In this document: piece after piece, positions 49,086 to 58,489 of the stretch
Position numbering within the stretch: position 1 is the stretch's first letter
Layout of the letters: every line of letters begins with the position of its first letter
Source of the DNA: Methylomonas sp. 11b
GTDB taxonomy: Bacteria > Pseudomonadota > Gammaproteobacteria > Methylococcales > Methylomonadaceae
Assembly (NCBI RefSeq): GCF_000515215.1
Contig: NZ_KI911557.1
Span: 3,467,741-3,531,740 of the forward strand
Reading direction: 5' to 3'
DNA length: 64,000 nucleotides
Made by a program: the position numbers and the translations under genes
Notes under the pieces: model-generated
Told to the model about the DNA's origin: nothing
Database searches by the model: none
The model's input: only the letters and a program-made list of their open reading frames with translations

Positions 49086-51038
49086 ATGCCACTTTCTCAA
49101 GAATCTCGCACCGCTTCGGTGGTTACGGCCGCCGGTGCGGATACCTTTGTGCTGTATCGGATGACTGGTAAAGAACAATTGAGCAGTTTGTTTGAGTACG
49201 AGTTGGAATTGCTGAGCGAGAACGGCGATATTGATCTGCAAACGGTGTTGGGCACCAGCATTACCGTCAAATTGCAACTTGATAACGGCGCGCTACGCCC
49301 GTTCAACGGCATTGTCACGCAGATTAACCAATTCGGCATGCTCGGCGATCTGTATTTCTACCGGGCTATTGTGCATCCGAAAGTGTGGTTACTGACGCAA
49401 GCCAGTAACTGCCGAGTATTATCGCCGGCGCCGGCAACAAAAAACGTGCCGGACATGGTCAAGGCTGTTCTCGCCGAGCACGGTTATACCGACGTGACGA
49501 CAAAATTTTCCACCACTTACCAGCCCCGCGATTTTTGTGTGCAATACCGGGAAACCGACTTCAATTTCATTAGCCGGCTGCTCGAAGAAGAAGGTATCTA
49601 CTATTACTTCACGCATACCGACAGCATTCATTCCCTGGTTTTATGCGACGACATTACCAAGTTGACGGCAGCGACACCGGCCACGGTCAAATACTACCCA
49701 GCCGCAAATCAGGGCGGGCGCGACGAGGAGCATTTTTACCAATGGCGGCTCGGACGGCAAATTCGTTCCGGCAGTTACCGCTTAAAGGATTTCGATTTCG
49801 AGGCGACGACCGCGCCTTTGGATAAAGTCACAGAGCTGCCTGGCGAACATGCTCAAGCCAGTAAGTCGGTCTACGACTATCCGGGGGAGTTCAAAGTGGA
49901 TAGCGAAGGTGAACGCTACTCGCGCTTGCGTATGGAAGAGCTACGCGCGGAGCACGAGCAAACCGTTGCCCTCGGCAATATACGCACGCTGGCCGTGGGG
50001 CAAAAATTCACCTTGTCGGAATTTCCGCGCGCCGATCAAAACCGCGAATACCTGACGGTATCCACCCAATTCCAGATTCAAAATAATGATTATGGTATTG
50101 CAGAAGCGGGCGGCATGGACGAGTTTCAATGTACCTATTCCGTTATCAGTACCGAATATGCCTACCGTCCGCCGCGGCGGACCCGTGTGCCGGTGGTGCA
50201 AGGGGTGCAAACCGCGATTGTCGTCGGGGCAAGCGGCGACGAAATCCTGACCGATCAATATGGACGGGTTAAGGTGCAATTTCACTGGGATCGGCTCGGC
50301 ACAAAAAATGAAAATAGCTCATTTTGGGTGCGGGTTGCGCAGATTTGGGCCGGCAATAATTGGGGGTCTATGTTTATTCCGCGCGTCGGCCAGGAAGTAA
50401 TCGTCGATTTCCTGGAAGGCAATCCGGATAACCCCATCATCACCGGGCGAGTTTACAACGCCCAACAAATGCCGCCGTATGCCTTGGATGCCAACAAAAC
50501 CCAAAGCGGTATCAAGACCCGCAGTACGCCGAATGGGGCTGCTGAAAACTTCAACGAAATTCGTTTCGAAGACAAGAAAGATAACGAAGAGCTGTATATC
50601 CACGCCGAGAAAAACTTTACGCGTATCGTTGAAAACAACGATGTGCAAAAAATCGGCTTCGAGAAAAAAGATGCCGGCGACCAAACCGTGGACATCTACA
50701 ATCACCGCACCATCACGCTGGACCAAGGCAACGATAAATTGACGGTCAAAACCGGCAATCACACCGTTGAAATCGACAAAGGCAACGATAGTTTGACAGT
50801 CACTCAGGGGAACCGGACCATCAAAGTCAATGCCGGCAGCATTTCCGAGGAAGCCGGGCAGTCCATAGAGCTTAAAGTGGGCTCCAACAGCATCAAAATC
50901 GACCAAAGCGGCGTAACGATCAAAGGTATGACCGTTAAAATCCAGGCAGACACCCAGGCCGAATTGAAGGGCTTGCAGACCACGGTGAGTGGTGATGGCA
51001 TGCTGACCCTTAAAGGCGGGATGGTCATGATTAACTGA
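49086..51038 (+). CDS. vgrG: T6SS spike protein VgrG (TssI)
   Basis: 650-residue spike trimer subunit. N-terminal gp27-like part (FEYELELLSENGDIDLQTVL, YRETDFNFISRLLEEEGIYY) to about residue 370, then the gp5 OB-fold (QYGRVKVQFHWDR, WVRVAQIWAGNNWGSMFIPR, GQEVIVDFLEGNPDNPIITG) and a beta-helix needle with repeats (KLTVKTGNHTVEIDKGNDSL). It ends at the needle with no fused effector domain. PAAR before it and Rhs after it fit a spike carrying Rhs cargo. Confidence 0.96.
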   Translation: MPLSQESRTASVVTAAGADTFVLYRMTGKEQLSSLFEYELELLSENGDIDLQTVLGTSITVKLQLDNGALRPFNGIVTQINQFGMLGDLYFYRAIVHPKVWLLTQASNCRVLSPAPATKNVPDMVKAVLAEHGYTDVTTKFSTTYQPRDFCVQYRETDFNFISRLLEEEGIYYYFTHTDSIHSLVLCDDITKLTAATPATVKYYPAANQGGRDEEHFYQWRLGRQIRSGSYRLKDFDFEATTAPLDKVTELPGEHAQASKSVYDYPGEFKVDSEGERYSRLRMEELRAEHEQTVALGNIRTLAVGQKFTLSEFPRADQNREYLTVSTQFQIQNNDYGIAEAGGMDEFQCTYSVISTEYAYRPPRRTRVPVVQGVQTAIVVGASGDEILTDQYGRVKVQFHWDRLGTKNENSSFWVRVAQIWAGNNWGSMFIPRVGQEVIVDFLEGNPDNPIITGRVYNAQQMPPYALDANKTQSGIKTRSTPNGAAENFNEIRFEDKKDNEELYIHAEKNFTRIVENNDVQKIGFEKKDAGDQTVDIYNHRTITLDQGNDKLTVKTGNHTVEIDKGNDSLTVTQGNRTIKVNAGSISEEAGQSIELKVGSNSIKIDQSGVTIKGMTVKIQADTQAELKGLQTTVSGDGMLTLKGGMVMIN

Positions 51039-51189
51039 TGGTCATTTTGCCGCCGCGCAGAACAATACGGATTGAGTAAGGATTATGCTGGGATACTTTA
51101 GGGATAAGCGGCGCCGGACCGGCGTCAGGCTGGAGCGCGAGGAGGCTTCGTCAGTCTTCTCTATCGCATTGCCTCCGAGGATGGCATAG

Positions 51190-54100
51190 ATGGCCGGATG
51201 GAAAGACCCCAGGCCAACGGGTTCCGAAATCAGGCCGCGCAACATCGATGCCGGCACGACGATTCGCGATGCTTCGCCACGGCCGGCACCCATAGGCGTA
51301 TTGCCCGGCCAACCGGCCAAGGCCGCGCCGCGCATAGTACCGAGTCGTAGCGGTTTATCGACATTAAAGCCCGGCTCGCAAGGTGCCGAGGTTCGGCAGT
51401 TGCAAGGCTTACTCAACGCCTGTCTTAGTCCGTCGCCAAACCTGGCCCTTGATGGGCGGTTTGCTCAGGCTACTGCGAATGCCGTGCGCCAGTATCAACA
51501 AAGCGTCGGCATTAACGCCGACGGCATCGTAGGCAAAGACACCTGGTTTTATCTGCTGAAGGGGGATAAAGCGAAAGTCGCTGCACCGATGCCTCCACCG
51601 CCACCCGCAAGTGCCAGTAGTAGCGCGGTCCAACCGGCTCCCGCGCCTAACATGCCTATGCCGATACCGGTGGAAACGGTGGGGAGCTGGACGCTGGAAC
51701 GCAAATTTTCCGAAGTCTTGCGTTTAACCGCGCCGAAACTGCCCGGCAGTATGCGCCGCGAGTTTGAAGCGCTGCTCAGTCCGGAAAGCTTGGCGATCAT
51801 GGCCGCAACATTGGTTATTTGGGCTGGCGCCCACGTGTTTGGGGTTGGCGAAATCGTCGATATTCTGATGCTGGTCGGCGGCATCCTGATGTTCGGGCTC
51901 GCGGTATTCGGTGTCGCCCGCGATTTGGGCGAATTTTTGGCGATCACGGCCACTGCCGGCAATGAACAAGATCTAGACGAAGCTGCCACGCATCTGGCGG
52001 ACGCCATCGCGGTGATCGGTGTAGCGGCCTTCGTCGCGCTGTTGGCAAAAGTGCGTTCTTTACGCGGAAAAAAAGGCTTGGCCCGCGAATCGGGAGCCGC
52101 CTCGGAAGCAGTAACGCCATCGCAAGCAACCGGCAAATCGGCATCCGGTAAAGCGCCGGCACGCGCGGGCGCGGCGGCGGAGGGGGAAGCCGCTGGCGGG
52201 GCCTCCACCTCCAAACAAACCGCATGTCCGGGTAAGGATTGCAAAACCGCCGGCGAGCCGATCAGCATGCTCACCGGCGAGGAAATGCTGGAAAAAATCG
52301 ACTTTACTTGGGATGGCCCATTGCCCTTGGCTTGGCGGCGTTATTACCGTAGCAGCCAATCCGATGTCGATCATCAATTGGGCTATGGTTGGCTGACGCC
52401 GTTGGACGAATGGCTGGAAATCGGCGAGCGCGTGACGTTCTGCAATGCCGATGGTCAGCGTATCGATTTGCCCTTGCCCAAGCCCGGAGCCTATAGCATT
52501 AATCTACCGGAACAGGTTCGCCTGTACCGGGAAAACGGCCAGTATCGCATCGTCGATCCTAGCGGTTTGGCGAAAACCTTCACCGGTCGGTCTGGCCGTT
52601 GCCCTCTGCGGGCCTGGCACAACAGCCAGGGCCAAAGCCTGTATTTTCACCGCGACGCCAACGGCGACGTCGAGCGCATCTCCGCCAGCTGGAACAAACA
52701 TTTACTGTTGGAACGCCAAGGCCGGCGCATTGTCGCGATTCGTCCCGGCAAGCGTAGCGGAAGCGGATTCGAAGCGGCCGGCGAGCCGTTGGTGAGCTAT
52801 CTGTATAGCGATGAAGGCGATTTAATCGGCGCTCGCGATCGGCTCGAGCAAGGCGAGAACTACGCCTATCGCAACCACGTCATCGCCCGCCGTACCCTGG
52901 CTAGCGGCTTTAACTTTTATTTCGAATGGGACCAAGACACGCCGCAAGGTAAATGCCTGCACAACTGGGGCGATAACGGCGTCTACGATTACCGTTTCGA
53001 ATGGTTGCCGGACGGCGTTAGCCACGCCATCGACTCGCGCGGCGGCGTCGCGATTTATCGGCACGATCCGCAAGGCCTGTTACTCTCGGAGCGCAGCCCG
53101 GAAGGCCGGGAAACCCGCCACAGCTACAACGCCGACAATCAACTGGCGCAAACCGTGGCGCCGGACGGCGGTATCACCAGCTTTAGTTACGATAAAGAAG
53201 GCCGCTTGATCGGCGTGTCCGATGCGCTGGGTTTTAGTCAACGCGTCAAGTACGACAAACAAGGCAATCCGGTAGAGCTGATCGATGCCTTGGATCAGCG
53301 TTGGCTGCGCCGCTACGACGCTAGCGGCCGGCTGGAAGAAACCGTCGCCGCCAACGGCGCGGTCACCCAGTATCAATATAATGCCCAAGGCGTACCGGTG
53401 CGCATCACCGATGCGCTGGGTCGGACGCGTTCGCTGTTGTGGGACGAACAGTTGCGCCTGGTCGGCGAGATCGGCTTCGATGGCATCAAGACTCGCTACC
53501 AATACGACGATGACGATCGAATTGTCGCCATCGTCGATCAGGACAAACGCACCACCCGTTACGGCTACGATGCCGCAGGCCGGGTCACGGCCGTGCAGCA
53601 CGCGGACGGCAGCACTGTGCAATTGCGCTACAACGCCGCCGGCTTGTTGACCCATTACCTCGACGGCCTGGGTAACACCACCGAATATCGCTACGACGAC
53701 GGCCTGTCCCAACCTACCGCCCGCATCGATCCGCTGGGTCATGAAATGCGTTATCGCTACGACAGCGAACGCAATCTGATCGGCCTGATCAACCCGAAAG
53801 GCGAAACCTACAGCCTTAACTACGACCGCGACGAAAATCTGGTCGAAGAAATCGGCTTCGACGGCCGTATCCAGCGTTACCGCTACAACGCCGCCGGTGC
53901 GCTGGAAGCCTACCTGCAACCCGGCGCCGACGGCGATTGGAGCGTCACCCGCTTCGAACGCGACCGTCTCGGCCGCTTGCTGAAAAAGCATGCCGCCGAC
54001 GGCAGCCTGAGCCAATACGGCTACGATCCGCTGGGCCGCTTGCAACTAGCCAAAAATGCCGACAGCCTGGTGCTGTTGGGGTACAACGCACTGGGTCAGA

Positions 54101-55566
54101 TCAACCAGGAAAACCAGAACGGCGCCATCGTCCGCCACAAATACGACTTGCTGGGCCGGCGCATCCACACCGAAACCCCGGACCGGCATCGCATCGACTA
54201 CCGTTTCGGCGAGCGCTACCTGGACAGCATCGAATTCGACGGCCAAACCCTCACCAGCCACCGCTACGACGAACTGGGCCGGGAAATCGGCCGTAGCCAA
54301 GGCCAACTCAACACCGACTACGACTACGATCCGCTGGGGCGCTTGTTGCGGCAACGCGCCGCGCTCAAAGGCCAAGCGGTGCTCATCGGTCGCCAGTACA
54401 ACTACGATGCGGCCGGCAAACTCCGCGAACTGGACGACCTGCGCCAGGGCCGCAGCCAATACCACTACGACCCCGCCGCCCGCCTGATCCGTAGCGAAGG
54501 CCTCAGCCCGGAAAGCTTCGTTCACGACCCGGCCGGAAACCTGCTAGGTGCCAGCGCGGAAGGCGGCCGAATCGAAGGCGACCGCTTGCTGATGATGGGC
54601 GACCGCCACTACAGCTACGACGCCGCCGGCAACCTGATCGAAGAAAAACGCGGCAAGGCCGGTCAAATCGTCACCCGCTACCAATACGACGCCGACAACC
54701 ATCTGGTGCGCGCGGAAACCCCGCAAGGCACCGCCCAATACCGCTACGACGCCCTGGGCCGGCGCATCGCCAAACACACCGCGCAAGGAGAAACCCGGTT
54801 TCAATACGACGGCCCGCGCCTGCTCGCAGAAACCGATAGCCAGCGCAGCCGTATCTACCTATTCGAACCCGGCAGTTTCCGACCCTTGTTGCTGCACGAA
54901 CAGGACAACACCCATGCCAGCGGCACCACCTACCACTACCACCTGGATCATCTCGGCACCCCTAGGGAGTTGACCGACGGTCAAGGCCACATCGTCTGGT
55001 CTGCCCGCTACCGCGCCTACGGCAACCTAGCCCTGGCAGATATTGAGGAAATCGACAATCCGCTACGCTTTCAAGGCCAGTACTACGACGCCGAAACCGG
55101 TTTGCATTACAACCTGAACCGGTATTACGATCCTAATGCGGGGCGGTTTGTTCATCAGGATCCGATTGGGTTGGCCGGTGGAAGTAATCTTTACCAATAT
55201 GTTCAGAATCCAGTGAACTGGATTGATCCTTTAGGATTGACCGGAAAGGATTGCGGGCTTCAGGACGAGACAAGGCCTCCCAACATGAGCCCCCCTGGTT
55301 CAGGACGGAGCGGCGCTTTCAATGAGGCTAAGCGTCAATCGGGTGTTCCTACGAGTCAACAACCGAGCCGGGTACTGCCGAATGTGGATCGGCGGGGTAA
55401 CACCCAACCAGGTCGGATATACGAATATGAGGTTCCCACATCGGGTGGAGGTACTAAAACCGTTAGGATTCGTGATGACGCAGGTGGTCATGATTTCGGA
55501 GTTGGCAACTCTCAAAATCGGGGGGCGCACTTCAATGACGAAGCAGGTAACCATTATGACTACTGA
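51190..55566 (+). CDS. Rhs toxin with N-terminal peptidoglycan-binding domain
   Basis: 1458 residues. Order: a disordered N-terminus; a PG_binding_1-like domain at about 62-120 (KPGSQGAEVRQLQGLL, LDGRFAQATANAVRQY, GIVGKDTWFYLL); a Pro/Ala linker; hydrophobic helices at about 200-250 and 275-295; a DUF6531-type entry (CPGKDCKTAGEPISMLTGEE, about 346); and many YD/RHS repeats up to about 1270, forming the cage. The core ends RFVHQDPIGLAGGSNLYQYV then NPVNWIDPLGL (1340-1350), the self-cleavage motif. The last ~108 residues are the toxin tip with IRDDAGGHDFG, NSQNRGAHFND and NHYDY; its family is not named. The core is GC-rich and the tip is more AT-rich. Confidence 0.93.
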   Translation: MAGWKDPRPTGSEIRPRNIDAGTTIRDASPRPAPIGVLPGQPAKAAPRIVPSRSGLSTLKPGSQGAEVRQLQGLLNACLSPSPNLALDGRFAQATANAVRQYQQSVGINADGIVGKDTWFYLLKGDKAKVAAPMPPPPPASASSSAVQPAPAPNMPMPIPVETVGSWTLERKFSEVLRLTAPKLPGSMRREFEALLSPESLAIMAATLVIWAGAHVFGVGEIVDILMLVGGILMFGLAVFGVARDLGEFLAITATAGNEQDLDEAATHLADAIAVIGVAAFVALLAKVRSLRGKKGLARESGAASEAVTPSQATGKSASGKAPARAGAAAEGEAAGGASTSKQTACPGKDCKTAGEPISMLTGEEMLEKIDFTWDGPLPLAWRRYYRSSQSDVDHQLGYGWLTPLDEWLEIGERVTFCNADGQRIDLPLPKPGAYSINLPEQVRLYRENGQYRIVDPSGLAKTFTGRSGRCPLRAWHNSQGQSLYFHRDANGDVERISASWNKHLLLERQGRRIVAIRPGKRSGSGFEAAGEPLVSYLYSDEGDLIGARDRLEQGENYAYRNHVIARRTLASGFNFYFEWDQDTPQGKCLHNWGDNGVYDYRFEWLPDGVSHAIDSRGGVAIYRHDPQGLLLSERSPEGRETRHSYNADNQLAQTVAPDGGITSFSYDKEGRLIGVSDALGFSQRVKYDKQGNPVELIDALDQRWLRRYDASGRLEETVAANGAVTQYQYNAQGVPVRITDALGRTRSLLWDEQLRLVGEIGFDGIKTRYQYDDDDRIVAIVDQDKRTTRYGYDAAGRVTAVQHADGSTVQLRYNAAGLLTHYLDGLGNTTEYRYDDGLSQPTARIDPLGHEMRYRYDSERNLIGLINPKGETYSLNYDRDENLVEEIGFDGRIQRYRYNAAGALEAYLQPGADGDWSVTRFERDRLGRLLKKHAADGSLSQYGYDPLGRLQLAKNADSLVLLGYNALGQINQENQNGAIVRHKYDLLGRRIHTETPDRHRIDYRFGERYLDSIEFDGQTLTSHRYDELGREIGRSQGQLNTDYDYDPLGRLLRQRAALKGQAVLIGRQYNYDAAGKLRELDDLRQGRSQYHYDPAARLIRSEGLSPESFVHDPAGNLLGASAEGGRIEGDRLLMMGDRHYSYDAAGNLIEEKRGKAGQIVTRYQYDADNHLVRAETPQGTAQYRYDALGRRIAKHTAQGETRFQYDGPRLLAETDSQRSRIYLFEPGSFRPLLLHEQDNTHASGTTYHYHLDHLGTPRELTDGQGHIVWSARYRAYGNLALADIEEIDNPLRFQGQYYDAETGLHYNLNRYYDPNAGRFVHQDPIGLAGGSNLYQYVQNPVNWIDPLGLTGKDCGLQDETRPPNMSPPGSGRSGAFNEAKRQSGVPTSQQPSRVLPNVDRRGNTQPGRIYEYEVPTSGGGTKTVRIRDDAGGHDFGVGNSQNRGAHFNDEAGNHYDY

Positions 55567-56194
55567 AATCATGGTTGGGGTTACTGATGATCTATCAGAA
55601 AAAAACGAAGTTTTTAATTTCAAGGAAGGTGTATGGCCGAGCGACCATGTTGTTGCAGGGGCCAGTTGGACTGTTAAGAATGTTCCTTCCCGTGACTCGC
55701 TTTGTATGATTTTGCGCTTTATTTTTGGTTTATTTTCGAAAAATATTCCGGAATACGATGTTTGGCTATTGATCGGTAATTCCGCTTGGCAGCCCGATAC
55801 GCGTGTTGTTCGTTATCGAAAGCTTTGGGGAGCACTGAAAGCTAGGGGAATGGTTATACCTGATTCAGAAAATTCACTTGAGATTCTCATGGAAAGCAAT
55901 GGGAAAGTGAAATTTTTTGGAGCAACTCAATTCTATGAACATGCAATCGAGGATGTTATTAAGGCTATTGCGGATGAGCGTTGCGCTTATATTGTTGCCT
56001 TCCCTGGTCATTGTGGAATTCGAGATGTGCTAGAAATGGGATGGAGCGGTGACCTTAACGAGGATTCTAAAATGCTTGTTTCCTTACAAAATAAGGGTGC
56101 ATTGATTTTTAAGAAAATTGGTGAATTTGATGATTGCGAGGTCGGGTTTTTGGTGCTTGGTAATCCGGAACTTGTAAGAACATTGCTGAATTAA
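55556..56194 (+). CDS. Probable immunity protein of the Rhs toxin
   Basis: 212 residues, no signal peptide. The frame overlaps the last 11 bases of rhs and has an AGGT-type ribosome site before the ATG at 55556 (ATG 55535 and 55571 are alternatives). Features: SEKNEVFNFKEGVWPSDHVV, PEYDVWLLIGNSAWQPDTRV, GHCGIRDVLEMGWSGDLNED. No family recognised. Position directly after a variable Rhs tip, overlap and AT-rich composition are the usual marks of an Rhs immunity gene. The name rests on context alone. Confidence 0.7.
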   Translation: MTTEIMVGVTDDLSEKNEVFNFKEGVWPSDHVVAGASWTVKNVPSRDSLCMILRFIFGLFSKNIPEYDVWLLIGNSAWQPDTRVVRYRKLWGALKARGMVIPDSENSLEILMESNGKVKFFGATQFYEHAIEDVIKAIADERCAYIVAFPGHCGIRDVLEMGWSGDLNEDSKMLVSLQNKGALIFKKIGEFDDCEVGFLVLGNPELVRTLLN

Positions 56195-56455
56195 TTCAGA
56201 CCTATAATTTGTAGTGGTTAAAACTTAATCTGGTAGTTACTGGATTTTTATAGGTGTCTGTCAGGCTAAGGGGATATTCGGCTCACCTTGTGCTTCAGAT
56301 TGTAGCTATGTAAGCCTCCATCTGCCCCACCTCGCCAGGCATTCAGCCCGCAGGTACGGTTAGCGTCAGCGTAATCGTGCGCAAGGAAGTGCACTGATTC
56401 GCAGTTAAGCCCTGAATCAGAAAGCTTGGTTCTCGTTCGGACGGCAACCGAATAT

Positions 56456-56775
56456 AAGAAAAACGCGGCAAGGCCGGCCACATTGTCACCCGCTACCAAT
56501 ACGACAGCGACAACCGCCTAGTCCGCGCCGAAACGCCAAACGGCATCACCCAATACAGCTACGATGCCCTGGGCCGGCGCATCGCCAAACACACCGCGCA
56601 AGGCGAAACCCTGTTTCGATACGACGGCCCGCGCCTGCTCGCAGAAACCGATAGCCAGCGCAGCCGCACCTATCTATTCGAACCCGGTAGCTTCCGGCCC
56701 TTGGCGCTGCACGAACAGGACAACACCCAAGCCAGCGGGAATGCCTCTACCACTACCATCTGGATCATCTCGGCA
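56456..56775 (+). pseudogene. Duplicated fragment of the Rhs core
   Basis: About 320 bases nearly the same as 54641-54958 of the rhs gene upstream (shared, for example, GGCCGGCGCATCGCCAAACA and CTCGCAGAAACCGATAGCCA). Translated it reads the same repeats (SYDALGRRIAKHTAQGETLF, YDGPRLLAETDSQRSR). It lacks a start, and two extra bases near 56742-56752 break the frame. It ends about 20 bases before the alcohol dehydrogenase gene. The 260 bases before it (56195-56455) have no recognised gene. It is a remnant left from Rhs tip exchange or duplication. Confidence 0.88.
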
Positions 56776-56795
56776 TTCATCAAGGCTAGCCAGAA

Positions 56796-57998
56796 TTAAA
56801 GTCTTTTTCGTAAAATTTCACCAATCTCCTCATCCGCCAACACAATCGGATTGGTCTGCATGCTGCTGCCGCGCGCATTGGCGATGACGTGCGGGAAGTC
56901 GGCCTCGGTAATACCGTAGACGCTAAGACGGTCCAGTTTCAGCCTATTACTCCAGTCGGCCAGCAGCGCGATCAATGCGTCGCGGGCCAATTGGTCGTCT
57001 AGTTCGTTTTGGCCGCTTAGTAACCGGCCGACTGCGGCGTATTTGGCGAGGGCCGGATTGGCCGGTTCGCGGGCTTGCATTGCGCGGATGTTGACGTCGG
57101 TTGCGACAGCGACTAGCGTGCCGCATACCACGCCGTGCGGGATCGGGAAGAAGGCGCCCAGGGGGGATGCCAAGCCGTGCACGGAACCCAAGCCCACTTG
57201 TGCCAACGTGATGCCGGACAACAGCGCGGCGTAAGCCATCGCGGCGCGGCCTTCGCCGGCTTCCGGTTCGGCTCCGTGCCAGGCTGCGAAAAAGCCGTCT
57301 TTGACGGCCTGCATGCCACTCCAGGCCAACGCGTCGGTGAACGGATTGGCCTTGGCCGAGACGTAGGATTCCAGCAATTGCGTCAATGCGTCCATGCCGT
57401 CGGCGGCGAGTAGTGCCGGCGAACAGCTGGCCAACAAGTCCGGGTCGAGGATGGCGTATTCGGGTACCAGGCATTCGTCGCGAAACGATTTTTTGAAGCC
57501 TTGCGGGCCTTGGACACTGAGCACCGAATTTTTGGTGGCTTCGCTACCGGTGCCGGCGGTGGTCGGCACCGCGATGAACGGTGTGCTGGGACCGCGATAC
57601 GGTTTGTTGCGGCCTACGCCTTCCAAATAATCCAGCACCGAGTCGCCGCTGGGTAGCAAGCCGGCGATGGCCTTGGCGGCATCCAATACACTGCCGCCGC
57701 CAATAGCGACCACGACTTCAATATGCTCGTTACGGAATTGGTCCACTGTGTCGTCTATCAGTTGCGGTGACGGTTCGCCGGACACCGCGCAATGCCGCCA
57801 TTCGACGCCTTGCCCGGCCAGCGCGTCAATAAAGCTTTGCCAGCGCGGCGTGCCGAAAAAAGACTGTTTGCCAGTAACCAGCAATGCTTTGCGGCCGTAT
57901 CCGGCGATCAGCGCCGGCGCTTCGTTTAAGCGGCCGCGGCCGAACAAAATCCTGGGCAAGCGGGCAATGTAAAACGGTTTGAAAGCCTGCATGCTCAA
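56796..57998 (-). CDS. Iron-type alcohol dehydrogenase
   Basis: Group III (iron-containing) alcohol dehydrogenase family, 400 residues; NAD(P)-dependent oxidoreduction of an alcohol or aldehyde. Nucleotide-binding GGGSVLDAAKAIA, then PTTAGTGSEATKNSVL, DGMDALTQLLESYVS and VHGLASPLGAFFPIPHG. The metal ligands Asp in DGMD and His in VHG and PHG are kept, but the usual His in DALTH is Gln, as in one known subgroup. Substrate is not known; in a methanotroph it could act on formaldehyde or other aldehydes. Overlaps the ABM gene by four bases. Confidence 0.88.
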   Translation of the reverse strand: MSMQAFKPFYIARLPRILFGRGRLNEAPALIAGYGRKALLVTGKQSFFGTPRWQSFIDALAGQGVEWRHCAVSGEPSPQLIDDTVDQFRNEHIEVVVAIGGGSVLDAAKAIAGLLPSGDSVLDYLEGVGRNKPYRGPSTPFIAVPTTAGTGSEATKNSVLSVQGPQGFKKSFRDECLVPEYAILDPDLLASCSPALLAADGMDALTQLLESYVSAKANPFTDALAWSGMQAVKDGFFAAWHGAEPEAGEGRAAMAYAALLSGITLAQVGLGSVHGLASPLGAFFPIPHGVVCGTLVAVATDVNIRAMQAREPANPALAKYAAVGRLLSGQNELDDQLARDALIALLADWSNRLKLDRLSVYGITEADFPHVIANARGSSMQTNPIVLADEEIGEILRKRL

Positions 57999-58291
57999 GC
58001 CTCCGGAAACAAGGCTTTATAAGGAACGCCTTGGCGCGGCTGGGCCATCCAGTCAGCGACCGTGTCGCGCCAGGCCAGATAATGTTCGGTTTGTTTGTGC
58101 GCCGCCGCGTCTTCGGCGGTTGCGTAGACTTCGTACAGGATAAACTGGCTGGGGTTGTCTGGGACTTGCAGCACGTCGAAGCGGCGGTTGCCGGATTCCT
58201 GTACCGAAGCCAAGTGGTTCAGGCGGGTGGCGGTAATGAAATCGTCGATGTGGTCGGGTTTGACGTGGACGTGAACGAGGGTAACGTGCAT
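57995..58291 (-). CDS. ABM-domain protein, putative quinol monooxygenase
   Basis: 98-residue antibiotic biosynthesis monooxygenase (ABM) fold protein of the YgiN/LsrG type: VTLVHVHVKPDHIDDFITAT, NRRFDVLQVPDNPSQFILYE, and EDAAAHKQTEHYLAWRDTV. Such dimeric ferredoxin-like proteins oxidise small phenolic or quinol compounds without cofactor. The start overlaps the alcohol dehydrogenase (ATGA at 57995-57998), so the pair forms one operon and may work on the same substrate. Confidence 0.85.
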   Translation of the reverse strand: MHVTLVHVHVKPDHIDDFITATRLNHLASVQESGNRRFDVLQVPDNPSQFILYEVYATAEDAAAHKQTEHYLAWRDTVADWMAQPRQGVPYKALFPEA

Positions 58292-58489
58292 GGCTAACGA
58301 ATTAAGAAGTGATACCAGCCGCTAAGCATAGGCGAAAACCGGCGGCGATGGCAACGCCAGGCTGCCCAAGCCCCGATCTTGCAAAATTTCTGAATTCGGT
58401 TGTTTGTGCGTGCGTTTGCTCGAATCCTTACGCCAACTCAGGCCGTCTATGGCAGAATGTATTCATTTATGTTTTTAAGGGAAGATCGT

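Noticed and set aside
53080..54045. 321-codon ORF on the minus strand inside rhs
   Set aside because: Mirror of the repeated GC-rich YD codons (hydrophobic Val/Ala pattern); other such frames occur all over the Rhs core.
56796..57998. Loss of function of the alcohol dehydrogenase because a metal His is Gln
   Set aside because: A Gln at this place occurs in a known subgroup and all other motifs are intact, so inactivation cannot be claimed.
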